A stretch of 64,000 bases of DNA from Nocardioides caeni (lineage in GTDB: Bacteria > Actinomycetota > Actinomycetes > Propionibacteriales > Nocardioidaceae): NCBI RefSeq assembly GCF_004912195.1, contig NZ_STGW01000010.1, positions 43,268 through 107,267 of the forward strand, in the 5' to 3' direction. Positions 49,505 through 57,404 of the stretch are shown here, one piece after another. A program made the position numbers and the translations under genes. The first letter of the stretch is position 1. Each line of letters begins with the position of its first letter. The notes beneath the pieces were generated by a model. It was not told the origin of the DNA and did not search any database. It worked only from the letters and a program-made list of their open reading frames with translations.

Positions 49505-51013
49505 ATGACCGGAGCAGGCACCCCCGATCTCGGGACCGTCCCCGACGGCTCGACCGAGCAGTGGCGGGACAAGAAGCGCTACCTGTGGCTCTGGGGACTG
49601 ATGGTCCCCGGCTTCGGTGTGCTGTTCGCCGTCGCCTACATCGCCTCCGGCGGCTGGTGGGGCTTCACCCTCGTCGCGCCCTTCCTGATCAACTTCCTCA
49701 TCCCGCTCATGGACCTCGCGATGGGGACCGACCAGAGCAACCCGCCCGACGAGGTCATCGAGGACCTGGAGAACGACAAGTACTACCGCTGGGTCGTCTT
49801 CGCCTACGTGCCGATGATGTTCGCGCTCGTCTTCGCCGGCTACTACATCATCGGCGAGGGCAACCCGGTCGCGTGGCTGCTCAACACCGTCGGCCTGGGC
49901 GACTGGGGCGACGCCCACCTGAGCGCCAACCTGATGGCCGACCACCTCGAGCTCCCCTGGTGGGAGAAGGCGCTGTGGGCGCTCTCGATCGCCGGCGTCG
50001 TCGGCATCGGCATCAACACCGCGCACGAGCTGGGCCACAAGAAGGAGTCCGTCGAGCGCTGGCTCGCCAAGATCACCCTCGCGCCGACCTTCTACGGCCA
50101 CTTCTACATCGAGCACAACCGCGGCCACCACGTCCGTGTCGCCACCCCCGAGGACCCGGCGTCGTCCCGGCTCGGCGAGAGCCTCTACCGCTTCTGGCCG
50201 CGCACCGTCTGGGGCTCGCTGAAGAGCTCGTGGGAGGTCGAGGCCAAGCGCTACCGCCGCAAGGGCACGCACCCGTTCCACGTCGGCAACGACGTCCTCA
50301 ACGCCTGGGCCATGTCAGTGGTCCTCTGGGCCGCCGTCATCGCGCTCAACGGCTGGCAGGTCGCGGTCTACATCCCGATCACCGTCGTCTTCGGCTTCTC
50401 GCTCCTCGAGGTCGTCAACTACCTCGAGCACTACGGCCTCAAGCGCCAGCGGGTCGGCGAGAAGCAGCGTTACGAGCGGGTGCTGCCGATGCACAGCTGG
50501 AACAGCAACAACATCGTCACCAACATCTTCCTCTACCACCTGCAGCGCCACAGCGACCACCACGCCAACCCCACGCGGCGCTACCAGGCACTGCGCGACT
50601 TCAAGGAGTCCCCGGCCCTGCCCACCGGCTACGCCGGCATGATCAACCTCGCGCTGGTCCCGCCCCTGTGGCGCAAGGTCATGGACCACCGCGTCGTCGA
50701 GCACCTCGACGGCGACATCACGCTGGCCAACATCGCCCCCGGCAAGGAGGCGAAGTACTACGCCCAGTTCCCGCCGCCCGCCGAGCACCGCCTGCACGAG
50801 GACAACTTCGCCCAGGTCCAGACCGGCGAGATCCTCGCCGCCAGGTGCCCCGGTTGTGGCTACACCTACGAGGTGGCCGCCGGCGACGAGCACCAGGGGT
50901 TCGCCGCCGGCACAGCCTGGGCCGACATCCCGGAGGACTGGTTCTGTCCCGACTGCGGAGTCCGCGAAAAGATCGACTTCGTCCCGTTCGACCCCGACAA
51001 GGTGGAGGCCTGA
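49505..51013 (+). CDS. alkB: Alkane 1-monooxygenase fused to rubredoxin
   Basis: A 502-residue integral-membrane diiron hydroxylase with C-terminal rubredoxin. Histidine boxes are HELGHKKE (near residue 174), EHNRGHHVRVATPEDPAS (near 203), NYLEHYGL and LQRHSDHHANPTRRYQAL (near 349). About six membrane segments surround them. Residues about 445-500 form the rubredoxin with two Cys-x-x-Cys knuckles (RCPGCGYTYEV and WFCPDCGVR), so electrons are delivered in cis. It converts medium/long alkanes to 1-alkanols. ATG 49505 has GAGGAGG upstream. The operon continues with ferredoxin and TetR. Confidence 0.96.
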   Translation: MTGAGTPDLGTVPDGSTEQWRDKKRYLWLWGLMVPGFGVLFAVAYIASGGWWGFTLVAPFLINFLIPLMDLAMGTDQSNPPDEVIEDLENDKYYRWVVFAYVPMMFALVFAGYYIIGEGNPVAWLLNTVGLGDWGDAHLSANLMADHLELPWWEKALWALSIAGVVGIGINTAHELGHKKESVERWLAKITLAPTFYGHFYIEHNRGHHVRVATPEDPASSRLGESLYRFWPRTVWGSLKSSWEVEAKRYRRKGTHPFHVGNDVLNAWAMSVVLWAAVIALNGWQVAVYIPITVVFGFSLLEVVNYLEHYGLKRQRVGEKQRYERVLPMHSWNSNNIVTNIFLYHLQRHSDHHANPTRRYQALRDFKESPALPTGYAGMINLALVPPLWRKVMDHRVVEHLDGDITLANIAPGKEAKYYAQFPPPAEHRLHEDNFAQVQTGEILAARCPGCGYTYEVAAGDEHQGFAAGTAWADIPEDWFCPDCGVREKIDFVPFDPDKVEA

Positions 51014-51016
51014 GCC

Positions 51017-51211
51017 ATGAAGATCACCGTCGACTTCGACAAGTGCGAGGGACTCGGCATGTGCGAGTCCATGGCCAACGACTACTTCGAGGTCGACGAG
51101 GACACCGACCAGGTCGAGGTCCTCAACGACACCCCCGACGAGTCCGACCGGGCGCACGTCTACGCCGCCGTGCAGGCCTGCCCCGTCCTCGCGCTGACCC
51201 TCGAGGGATGA
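51017..51211 (+). CDS. [3Fe-4S]-type ferredoxin
   Basis: A 64-residue ferredoxin of the P450-associated actinobacterial type. The cluster motif is Cys-x5-Cys (CEGLGMC), with the third Cys in QACPVLAL; the second position of a four-Cys motif is missing, which indicates a [3Fe-4S] cluster. It starts three bases after the alkB stop and is co-transcribed. AlkB already carries a rubredoxin, so this ferredoxin may serve as an electron donor to that rubredoxin or to the P450 encoded 3 kb upstream. Confidence 0.92.
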   Translation: MKITVDFDKCEGLGMCESMANDYFEVDEDTDQVEVLNDTPDESDRAHVYAAVQACPVLALTLEG

Positions 51212-51314
51212 GCCGGTGAGGCTGCCGGACCGCTCCGGTCCCGGTCCGGCAGCGCTGCTCCGCAGGCCTGCGGCGGTTCGGTCCGACCGGGCGCGGGCGG
51301 GCACACTGTCCGCC

Positions 51315-51887
51315 GTGACCTCCACCAGCCCGTCGAGCCTGCGCGGCCGGATGCTCGAGGCAGCCGTCCGGCTGACCTCGACCGTCGGATGGGCGAAGGT
51401 CACCATGAGCCGCCTCGCCGACGAGGTCGGCGTCAGCCGACAGACCGTCTACAACGAGATCGGCACCAAGAACGACCTCGCCACCGCGGTCATCCTCCGC
51501 GAGCTCGACCAGTTCCTCGCCGGAGTGACCCGCTCGTTCGACGAGAACCCCGACGACCTCACCTCCGCCATCCGCGACTCCGCGCGCCGGGTCCTCAAGT
51601 ACGCGCAGGACAACGCGCTCCTCCACGCCGTCGTCTCCGCCACCCATGGCGCCGACACCGAGCTCCTGCCGCTGCTCACCACCCACGCCGAGTTCCTGCT
51701 GGAGGGAGCCAAGGGCGTCATCTCCGAGCGGGTGGCGTCGTACGACGTGGGGATCGGGGCCGAGCGGCTCGAGGCCTGCATCGACATGGTGGTGCGGCTG
51801 GTGCTCAGCCACGTCATGCAGCCGTCGGCGGAGCCGGCGAAGACCGCCGACGACATCGCCTGGATCGTCGAGCGCGTCCTGCGCTGA
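51315..51887 (+). CDS. TetR family regulator of the alkB operon
   Basis: A 190-residue TetR protein. The DNA-binding part is RMLEAAVRLTSTVGWAKVTMSRLADEVGVSRQTVYNEIGTKNDLATAVILREL. The C-terminal domain is a helical ligand pocket ending DIAWIVERVL. GTG 51315 is chosen because CACACT ends seven bases before it; an earlier in-frame GTG at 51216 also exists, giving a 33-residue longer form. In relatives with the order alkB-rubredoxin-tetR the regulator represses alkB and is released by fatty acids; the two ACAAG-N9-CTTGT sites upstream of alkB fit that model. Confidence 0.87.
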   Translation: MTSTSPSSLRGRMLEAAVRLTSTVGWAKVTMSRLADEVGVSRQTVYNEIGTKNDLATAVILRELDQFLAGVTRSFDENPDDLTSAIRDSARRVLKYAQDNALLHAVVSATHGADTELLPLLTTHAEFLLEGAKGVISERVASYDVGIGAERLEACIDMVVRLVLSHVMQPSAEPAKTADDIAWIVERVLR

Positions 51888-51984
51888 GCGAGGCCAACCG
51901 GGTGCTTCGCCGGACGGCCGATGTGGTGCGTATTACGCTGACCTCGGGAGGACTGCCGGGTGGGCCGGTGGCGGGGAAGGGGCC

Positions 51985-53244
51985 ATGGCAGTGGCACGAG
52001 CTGCGCAGCGACGCGCGCGACGGACCGCGAAGCGGTGTGTCGTGGCGACCTCCGCCCTGCTCGTCGTCCTCCCCCTCGGCCTCACCGCCTGCGCCGGATC
52101 GGCCGGCACCGCCGAGGAGAAGGCCGACCCCACCCGCGCCGCCGAGGAGATCCCCGCCAACGCCGCCGACCCCGACCACGCCGTCGCCGCGCCGGCCGCG
52201 TTCGACGGCACGCTCTTCGGTGACGACCTGCTCCTGGTGAGCGAGGACACCATCCCCGAGGACGAGCTGAAGCAGCTCCTCGACGTCACGGTCGGCACCG
52301 GCAAGGACCGCAAGAAGGGCATCGCCGCCCACACCGCGCTGTCCTACGGAAACTTCACCGTCGACGGCAAGCTCTATGACATCGCCGCCGTCGACGCCGA
52401 CGGCTTCCGCGGCTTCACCGGGCAGACGAGTGCCGAGTTCGACGAGCAGTGGGACCGCATCGCCGGCGGCGAGGTCGCGGTCGCCCAGGCGATGCAACGC
52501 GAGCTCCCGGTCGACGGCGAGGGCTACCTCACCGTCGGCAAGCAGCGCATCCACGTCGGTGCCTGGTCGCCGAGCGAGGTCGACGGTGTCGACGCCATGG
52601 TCAACGCGAAGTGGGGCGAGGAGCTGGGGCTGCGCGAGGGCAACGCGATCCTCATCAACACCGGCATCGCCTCCCCGCAGGCGGTCCGGGACCGGATCGT
52701 GAAGGTCTTCGGCAAGGAGCGCTTCTCGATCACCGCCCTCGACATCGTCGCCCAACGTGGCCTCGACCTCGACACCTTCCAGACCGTCGTGCCCGTCGGA
52801 GGCTTCAGCGACGCGGTCGGCGTCTTCCGCTACACGCCCATCGGTGGCGGCCGGATCGCCCCCGACCCGGCCTGGGTGAGCTCCCACATCGTCACCGAGC
52901 AGGTGCCGATCCTGGGCTCCGTCACGTGCAACAAGTTCATGATGCCGCAGCTCAAGGCCGCCCTCGCCGAGGTCGTCAGCCGGGGCCTGGAGAAGGAGAT
53001 CCACCGCGAGGAGTACGCCGGGTGCTACTACCCGCGCTTCATCGCCGGCTCCTCCACCCTCTCCAACCACTCGTTCGGCCTCGCGCTCGACTTCAACGTC
53101 CCCGGCAACCAGCGCGGCACCGTCGGCGAGATGAACCGCGAGGTCGTCGCGATCTTCAAGTACTGGGGCTTCGCCTGGGGCGGCGACTGGGCCTGGACCG
53201 ACCCCATGCACTTCGAGCTCGCCAAGATCGTCAACCCTGGTTAG
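51985..53244 (+). CDS. VanY-type D-alanyl-D-alanine carboxypeptidase lipoprotein (M15 family)
   Basis: A 419-residue exported protein. The signal sequence AKRCVVATSALLVVLPLGLTAC ends in a lipobox (LTAC), anchoring it to the membrane. The catalytic M15 domain is at the C-terminus: SNHSFGLALDFN gives the first metal His and Asp, and DPMHFEL the second His. The middle 200 residues are not recognised and include KFMMPQLKAALAEVV close to the peptidase. It would trim peptidoglycan stem peptides. ATG 51985 follows GGGGAAGGGG; TATTACGCT about 50 bases upstream is a possible -10 region. Confidence 0.9.
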   Translation: MAVARAAQRRARRTAKRCVVATSALLVVLPLGLTACAGSAGTAEEKADPTRAAEEIPANAADPDHAVAAPAAFDGTLFGDDLLLVSEDTIPEDELKQLLDVTVGTGKDRKKGIAAHTALSYGNFTVDGKLYDIAAVDADGFRGFTGQTSAEFDEQWDRIAGGEVAVAQAMQRELPVDGEGYLTVGKQRIHVGAWSPSEVDGVDAMVNAKWGEELGLREGNAILINTGIASPQAVRDRIVKVFGKERFSITALDIVAQRGLDLDTFQTVVPVGGFSDAVGVFRYTPIGGGRIAPDPAWVSSHIVTEQVPILGSVTCNKFMMPQLKAALAEVVSRGLEKEIHREEYAGCYYPRFIAGSSTLSNHSFGLALDFNVPGNQRGTVGEMNREVVAIFKYWGFAWGGDWAWTDPMHFELAKIVNPG

Positions 53245-53260
53245 CGCGAGCGAGTCGCCG

Positions 53261-53315
53261 GTCGTGCGAGACCGCACGGCCGCTCGCTGCGCTCGGGCCG
53301 CGGGTATCGCACGAC
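53261..53315. repeat. Palindromic intergenic repeat after the carboxypeptidase gene
   Basis: GTCGTGCGA (53261-53269) pairs with TCGCACGAC (53307-53315), and CGGCC...GGCCG pairs inside. The right end (GGTATCGCACGAC) resembles that of the element at 58782-58836, which ends GTATCGAGACC. It is part of a 200-bp gap that holds no gene; the second half carries the racemase operator. Confidence 0.55.
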
Positions 53316-53423
53316 GCGCCTTCGGCGCGGGCGCCGCGCTGCCGCGCTCGCGGTTGGCTCGGGGAGGTCCTGCCTCGGTCTGGCGGCAAGACGGTGCGCG
53401 GCGGCTACTGGACGGTAGGGACC

Positions 53424-53442
53424 GTGACACCACTGGTGTCAC
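53424..53442. promoter_or_regulatory. Operator of the racemase-type gene, matching the MerR site at 57404
   Basis: GTGACACCACTGGTGTCAC, a 19-bp palindrome with a single central base. It reads TGACA-N7-TGTCA, flanked by GACCG before and CGATCCG after. The divergent MerR/fadA region has TGACA-N7-TGTCA flanked by GACCA and CAATCGG. The site overlaps a -10-like ACGATC, so its protein should act directly on the promoter. Confidence 0.7.
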
Positions 53443-53452
53443 GATCCGTGCC

Positions 53453-54628
53453 ATGATGCCGCCCATGACGTACGCACTCGGTCAGGGAACCGGTCCGCTC
53501 CAGGGCCTCAAGGTCGTCGAGATCGCCGGCATCGGGCCGAGCCCGCACGCCTGCATGATCCTGGCGGACCTCGGCGCGGACGTGATCCGCGTCGAGCGTC
53601 CGGGCGGCCAGATGCTGGCCGGCGGCTCCCACGACCTGCTCAACCGGGGTCGGCCGAGCGTGGCGCTCAACCTGAAGGACCCCGAGGCCGTGGCGACGGT
53701 GCTGGAGCTGGTCGCCGATGCCGACGTCCTCGTCGAGGGCATGCGTCCCGGGGTGGCGGAGCGGCTCGGCTTCGGTCCCGAGGTCTGCCACGAGCGCAAC
53801 CCGCGCCTGGTCTACGGCCGGATGACGGGCTGGGGCCAGGACGGCCCCTGGTCGCAGGCCGCCGGGCACGACATGAACTACATCGCCATCACCGGCACCC
53901 TGCACGGCCTGGGCCAGGTCAAGGACAAGCCCCAGTTCCCGGCCAACCTCGTCGGCGACTTCGGTGGCGGCTCGACGTACCTCGTCATCGGGATCCTCGC
54001 CGCCCTCCTCGAGGCCAAGGTCTCCGGCCAGGGCCAGGTCGTCGACGCCGCGATCGTCGACGGCACCGCCAACCTCAACGCCATGACCGCGGCCTTCCTC
54101 GCCGGCGGCGGCTTCAAGGAGGAGCGGGCCGCGAACCTCCTGGACGGCGGAGCGCCGTACTACGACATCTACGAGACCGCCGACGGCGAGCACATGTCGG
54201 TCGGCGCCCTCGAGCCCCAGTTCTACGACCTGTTCGTCGAGCTGCTCGGCATCAAGGACACCGCGCCCGACCGCTGGGACCTCGAGAAGACCGGCGAGCT
54301 GCGTGAGCTCATCGCGACCACGTTCCTGACGAAGAGCCGCGACGAGTGGTGCGCGATCTTCGACGGCACCGACGCCTGCGTCGCTCCCATCCTGAAGATG
54401 AGCGAGGCCGCCGAGCACCCGCACATCAAGGCCCGCGAGATCTTCGTCGACCACGAGGGCGTCACCCAGCCGCAGCCCGCGCCCCGCTTCTCCCGCACCG
54501 GCGCGACGCTGTCCCTCCCCCCGGCCGCTGGTGCCGGTCAGCACACCCGCGAGGCCCTCGCCGCCTGGGGTATCGCCGACGTCGACGGCCTGGTCGAGCG
54601 CGGGGTCGCGGTCCAGATCGACGTCTGA
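53453..54628 (+). CDS. CaiB/BaiF CoA transferase, alpha-methylacyl-CoA racemase type
   Basis: A 391-residue family III CoA-transferase-fold enzyme. The start GPLQGLKVVEIAGIGPSPHACMILADLGADVIRVERPGG and the block YGRMTGWGQDGPWSQAAGHDMNYIAITGTLHGLG are the signature of alpha-methylacyl-CoA racemases (Mcr/AMACR), which invert the 2-methyl centre of branched acyl-CoAs so that they can be oxidised. The His/Asp catalytic pair lies in AGHDMNY and the conserved DGTANLNAM block. ATG 53453 is taken because an ACGATC box ends six bases before it; ATG 53465 is an alternative with the usual family start. Confidence 0.9.
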   Translation: MMPPMTYALGQGTGPLQGLKVVEIAGIGPSPHACMILADLGADVIRVERPGGQMLAGGSHDLLNRGRPSVALNLKDPEAVATVLELVADADVLVEGMRPGVAERLGFGPEVCHERNPRLVYGRMTGWGQDGPWSQAAGHDMNYIAITGTLHGLGQVKDKPQFPANLVGDFGGGSTYLVIGILAALLEAKVSGQGQVVDAAIVDGTANLNAMTAAFLAGGGFKEERAANLLDGGAPYYDIYETADGEHMSVGALEPQFYDLFVELLGIKDTAPDRWDLEKTGELRELIATTFLTKSRDEWCAIFDGTDACVAPILKMSEAAEHPHIKAREIFVDHEGVTQPQPAPRFSRTGATLSLPPAAGAGQHTREALAAWGIADVDGLVERGVAVQIDV

Positions 54629-54670
54629 CCCGGATCCGGGTCTGAGCCCCCGGGGCTCGCCGGGGTGTGC

Positions 54671-54783
54671 GCTGTAACACGTTGTTGCGCGACCTTCACG
54701 ACCCGTGCCGGCGATTTCGCGCGCTGCACGGGTCGTGAACATCCGGCGCGGGCACCCGAGATCGGTTAACAGCGTGTTACAGC
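54671..54783. repeat. Double-palindrome intergenic element, copy B
   Basis: The outer arms GCTGTAACACGTTGTT (54671-54686) and AACAGCGTGTTACAGC (54768-54783) pair with one mismatch. The inner arms CACGACCCGTGC (54697-54708) and GCACGGGTCGTG (54726-54737) pair perfectly. Together they would form a long stem with a bulge, or a cruciform. It begins 43 bp after the racemase stop, as copy A does after the peroxidase gene. The remaining gap to 55061 contains only the helicase leader. Confidence 0.85.
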
Positions 54784-54875
54784 ACCGCCCGAGCGGCCGC
54801 ACCCACCCGCCGGACCGTAACGAACGTGGCGCAGGACACCTGCTCGCCGATTCCGTCGTACGGCGTCCCGCCCCC

Positions 54876-55061
54876 TAGGCTCGTCACAGCGATCCGGCCA
54901 GTCTTGCCCCGGGTCCCCGCGCACCGCACCAGCCCACGGACCGTGGTCGCGCCTGAGAGAGGCACCGCTTCACCGCTCCCGTCACCGGACGGGACAGCAC
55001 GGCGAGACGCCCCAGATGAGGGGTCGCGCCGCTCTGCTCGCGCGTCCCCGGAGAGAATTCC
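54876..55061 (+). promoter_or_regulatory. Promoter and long 5' leader of the DEAD-box helicase
   Basis: A TAGGCT box (54876-54881) would start a transcript near 54888, leaving about 170 nt of untranslated leader before GTG 55062. Long structured leaders are known for cold-induced DEAD-box helicases. I see no ORF in it with a ribosome binding site. Confidence 0.4.
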
Positions 55062-56573
55062 GTGACGCACACCTTCGCCGACCTCGGCGTACCCACCTCC
55101 CTGCTCGCCGTCCTCGAGCGGGAGCAGATCACCGTCCCCACCCCGATCCAGGCGGCGACGCTGCCCGACTCGCTCACCGGCCGCGACGTGCTCGGCCGCG
55201 GACGCACCGGGTCCGGCAAGACCTACGCCTTCGGGCTGCCGCTGGTCGCCCGCCTGCTCGCCGATGGTGGCCGTGAGCCGCGTTCGCGCCGGCCGCGCGC
55301 TCTCGTGCTCGCCCCGACCCGCGAGCTCGCTTCCCAGATCTCCGCGACCGTCACCCCGCTCGCCCAGGCCGCCGGTCTGACCACGACCGTCGTGTTCGGT
55401 GGGGTCGGCCAGAACCCGCAGGTCACCGCGCTGCGCAACGGCGTCGACGTCCTCATCGCCTGCCCCGGCCGGCTCGAGGACCTGATCGGCCAGGGCCACT
55501 GCTCCCTCGCCGACGTCGAGATCACCGTGCTCGACGAGGCCGACCACATGGCCGACCTCGGCTTCCTGCCCGCCGTACGGCGCCTGCTGGACCAGACGCC
55601 CAAGAACGGCCAGCGGATGCTGTTCTCCGCGACGCTCGACAACGCGATCGACGTGCTGGTTAAGCGCTTCCTGCGCAACCCGGCGGTCCACGAGGCCGAC
55701 TCGGCGCAGTCGCCGGTCGCCAAGATGGACCACCACGTGCTGCACATCGAGCGCGACCACCGCCTGCCCGTGCTGCTCGACCTGACCAGCGCCCCCGGCC
55801 GCACGGTCGTGTTCACCCGCACCAAGCACGGCGCGAAGGCGCTGGCCCGCCAGCTCAACAAGAACGGCGTGCCGGCGGTCGACCTGCACGGCAACCTCAG
55901 CCAGAACGCCCGGACCCGCAACATGGATGCCTTCCACTCGGGCGCCGCGACCACCCTGGTCGCCACCGACATCGCGGCCCGCGGCATCCACGTCGACGAC
56001 GTGTCCCTGGTGGTCCACGCCGACCCGCCGGCCGAGCACAAGGCCTACCTCCACCGCTCCGGCCGTACGGCGCGCGCCGGCGCCGCGGGCACGGTCATCA
56101 CGCTCATGACCTCGGACCAGCGCGGCGACGTGCGTGAGCTGACCCGGGCCGCCGGCATCAAGCCGACGACGACCCGCCTCAACGACGCCCAGCACCCGGT
56201 GCTGCAGGAGCTGGCTCCCGGTGAGCGCTCCCGGCCGGGCGGCATCGAGCTGACCGCGCCGGTCGGCGCTCCCGGCAGCGGTGCCAAGCGCTCGGGCGGC
56301 AACCGACCCGGCAGCCGGGCCCGGGCCCGTTCCCGCGCCGAGGGCGGCGCCGCGCAGGGTGGCGGTCAGCGGCAGGGTCAGAAGCCCGGCCAGAAGTCGG
56401 CCCAGAAGCCCGGCCAGCGTTCGTCGCAGGGCGGCCAGGGCGGCCAGGGCGCGCCCAAGGCCGGCGGCCAGGGCGGCAACCGCCAGCGCAACCGCCGCCG
56501 CGGCGGCACCGGTGGATCCGGTGGCGCGGGCGGTGGCCACAGCGCCGCCGGCTTCAGCTCCGGCCGCCGCTGA
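55062..56573 (+). CDS. DEAD-box RNA helicase with low-complexity basic tail
   Basis: A 503-residue helicase of the RhlE/DeaD type. Motifs in order: Q motif TPIQAATLP, Walker A GRTGSGKT, PTRELA, CPGRLEDLI, DEADHM (DEAD), FSATL, VFTRTKHGAKALA, ATDIAARGIHVDDV and HRSGRTARAG. Residues about 400-503 are a disordered Gly/Gln/Arg/Lys-rich tail (QGQKPGQKSAQKPGQRSSQ), typical of RNA-binding tails in actinobacterial helicases. It unwinds RNA in ribosome assembly or mRNA decay, often during cold stress. GTG 55062 has GGAGAG upstream. Confidence 0.95.
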   Translation: MTHTFADLGVPTSLLAVLEREQITVPTPIQAATLPDSLTGRDVLGRGRTGSGKTYAFGLPLVARLLADGGREPRSRRPRALVLAPTRELASQISATVTPLAQAAGLTTTVVFGGVGQNPQVTALRNGVDVLIACPGRLEDLIGQGHCSLADVEITVLDEADHMADLGFLPAVRRLLDQTPKNGQRMLFSATLDNAIDVLVKRFLRNPAVHEADSAQSPVAKMDHHVLHIERDHRLPVLLDLTSAPGRTVVFTRTKHGAKALARQLNKNGVPAVDLHGNLSQNARTRNMDAFHSGAATTLVATDIAARGIHVDDVSLVVHADPPAEHKAYLHRSGRTARAGAAGTVITLMTSDQRGDVRELTRAAGIKPTTTRLNDAQHPVLQELAPGERSRPGGIELTAPVGAPGSGAKRSGGNRPGSRARARSRAEGGAAQGGGQRQGQKPGQKSAQKPGQRSSQGGQGGQGAPKAGGQGGNRQRNRRRGGTGGSGGAGGGHSAAGFSSGRR

Positions 56574-56582
56574 TCTCCGGTC

Positions 56583-56635
56583 CACCAACCATATTTGTCG
56601 TCCGGGGACCCCTCAGACGACAAATACGGTTGGTG
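56583..56635. terminator. 20-bp inverted repeat between helicase and MerR genes
   Basis: Arms 56583-56602 and 56616-56635 match at 19 of 20 bases (CACCAACC...TTTGTCGTC and its complement), with a 13-base loop. It is AT-richer than its surroundings and lies 9 bp after the helicase stop and 20 bp from the convergent MerR stop. Probably a bidirectional terminator; its unusual composition could also point to a transposon-derived repeat. Confidence 0.65.
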
Positions 56636-56654
56636 AGTCGCACCGTCCCGGCCG

Positions 56655-57404
56655 TCAGCCCACGACCCGCCGCGGCGCGCGGGCCGCTCGCGCGACGGCG
56701 GCCTCGTAGGCCGTCACCAGTCCGCCGACGGACAGCGGCTTGAGCCGCTCCATCACCTCGCGGAAGTGCTCGGACTCCTCGTCGTCATAGAGCGGTGCGA
56801 GCCGCTCGTGGATGACCGCATAGAGCTCGCGCGCCATCTGCTCCCCGTGCTCCTGATAGACGGCGGCGGCGGCGACGGCGACGTCGCGCGGGAAGCCGAG
56901 CTCGAGGAGCCGGATGCCGATGGCGAGCTGGTTGCTGGCGACGAGATAGATGCCGTCGCGGACCCGGATCACGCCGAGGGCCTGCAGGGTCGCGAGGTCG
57001 TCGCCCGACAGCGCCCGTCCCGCGCGGGTCTCGAGCTGCCCGTGGTCCATCTCGACCGGGAGGTCGGACTGCCAGGGCGCGAGCATGGTGCGGGCGAGGG
57101 CGATGTCCTCGGGGGTGGCGTCGTCGGGGATGCCGGCGACGTAGCGCTCGATCGCGGAGAGCGTGAAACCGTGGTTGGCGAGCTCGAGGACCAGCTCGAT
57201 GCGCGCGATGTGGATCGCGGAGTAGTAGCCCGACCGGCCGCGGCGGATCGGCGGTGGCACCAGGCCCTTGGTCGTGTAGAAGCGCACCGTCCGGACGCTC
57301 AGCCCGACGCGCTGCGTCAGCTCGTCGAGGGTGAGCAGATGGTCCCCGCCTGCGTCTCGGCCGGTGTGGTGCACGTCACCAGTTGGACCCTCGCTCTTGA
57401 CCAT
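56655..57404 (-). CDS. MerR family regulator of the second beta-oxidation operon
   Basis: A 249-residue regulator. The N-terminal winged helix-turn-helix is HLLTLDELTQRVGLSVRTVRFYTTKGLVPPPIRRGRSGYYSAIHIARIELVLELANHGFTLSAIERYVAG; the C-terminal half is a helical ligand or dimer domain without the Cys metal site of heavy-metal MerR proteins. ATG 57404 is chosen because the operator and CACTAT box lie directly before it, giving a leaderless mRNA. It is divergent from fadA2 (57536). The identical half-sites upstream of the racemase gene suggest that it also controls that gene. Acyl-CoA is a plausible ligand. Confidence 0.88.
   Translation of the reverse strand: MVKSEGPTGDVHHTGRDAGGDHLLTLDELTQRVGLSVRTVRFYTTKGLVPPPIRRGRSGYYSAIHIARIELVLELANHGFTLSAIERYVAGIPDDATPEDIALARTMLAPWQSDLPVEMDHGQLETRAGRALSGDDLATLQALGVIRVRDGIYLVASNQLAIGIRLLELGFPRDVAVAAAAVYQEHGEQMARELYAVIHERLAPLYDDEESEHFREVMERLKPLSVGGLVTAYEAAVARAARAPRRVVG

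Noticed and set aside
53295..53304. Another SigB-type GGGTAT promoter after the carboxypeptidase gene
   Set aside because: It lies inside a palindromic repeat, has no GACT-like box 15-16 bp upstream, and the next gene has a better promoter at its operator.
56378..56623. Small Pro/Trp-rich leftward ORF opposite the helicase tail
   Set aside because: It is the mirror of the low-complexity Gly/Gln/Arg tail and overlaps the terminator.
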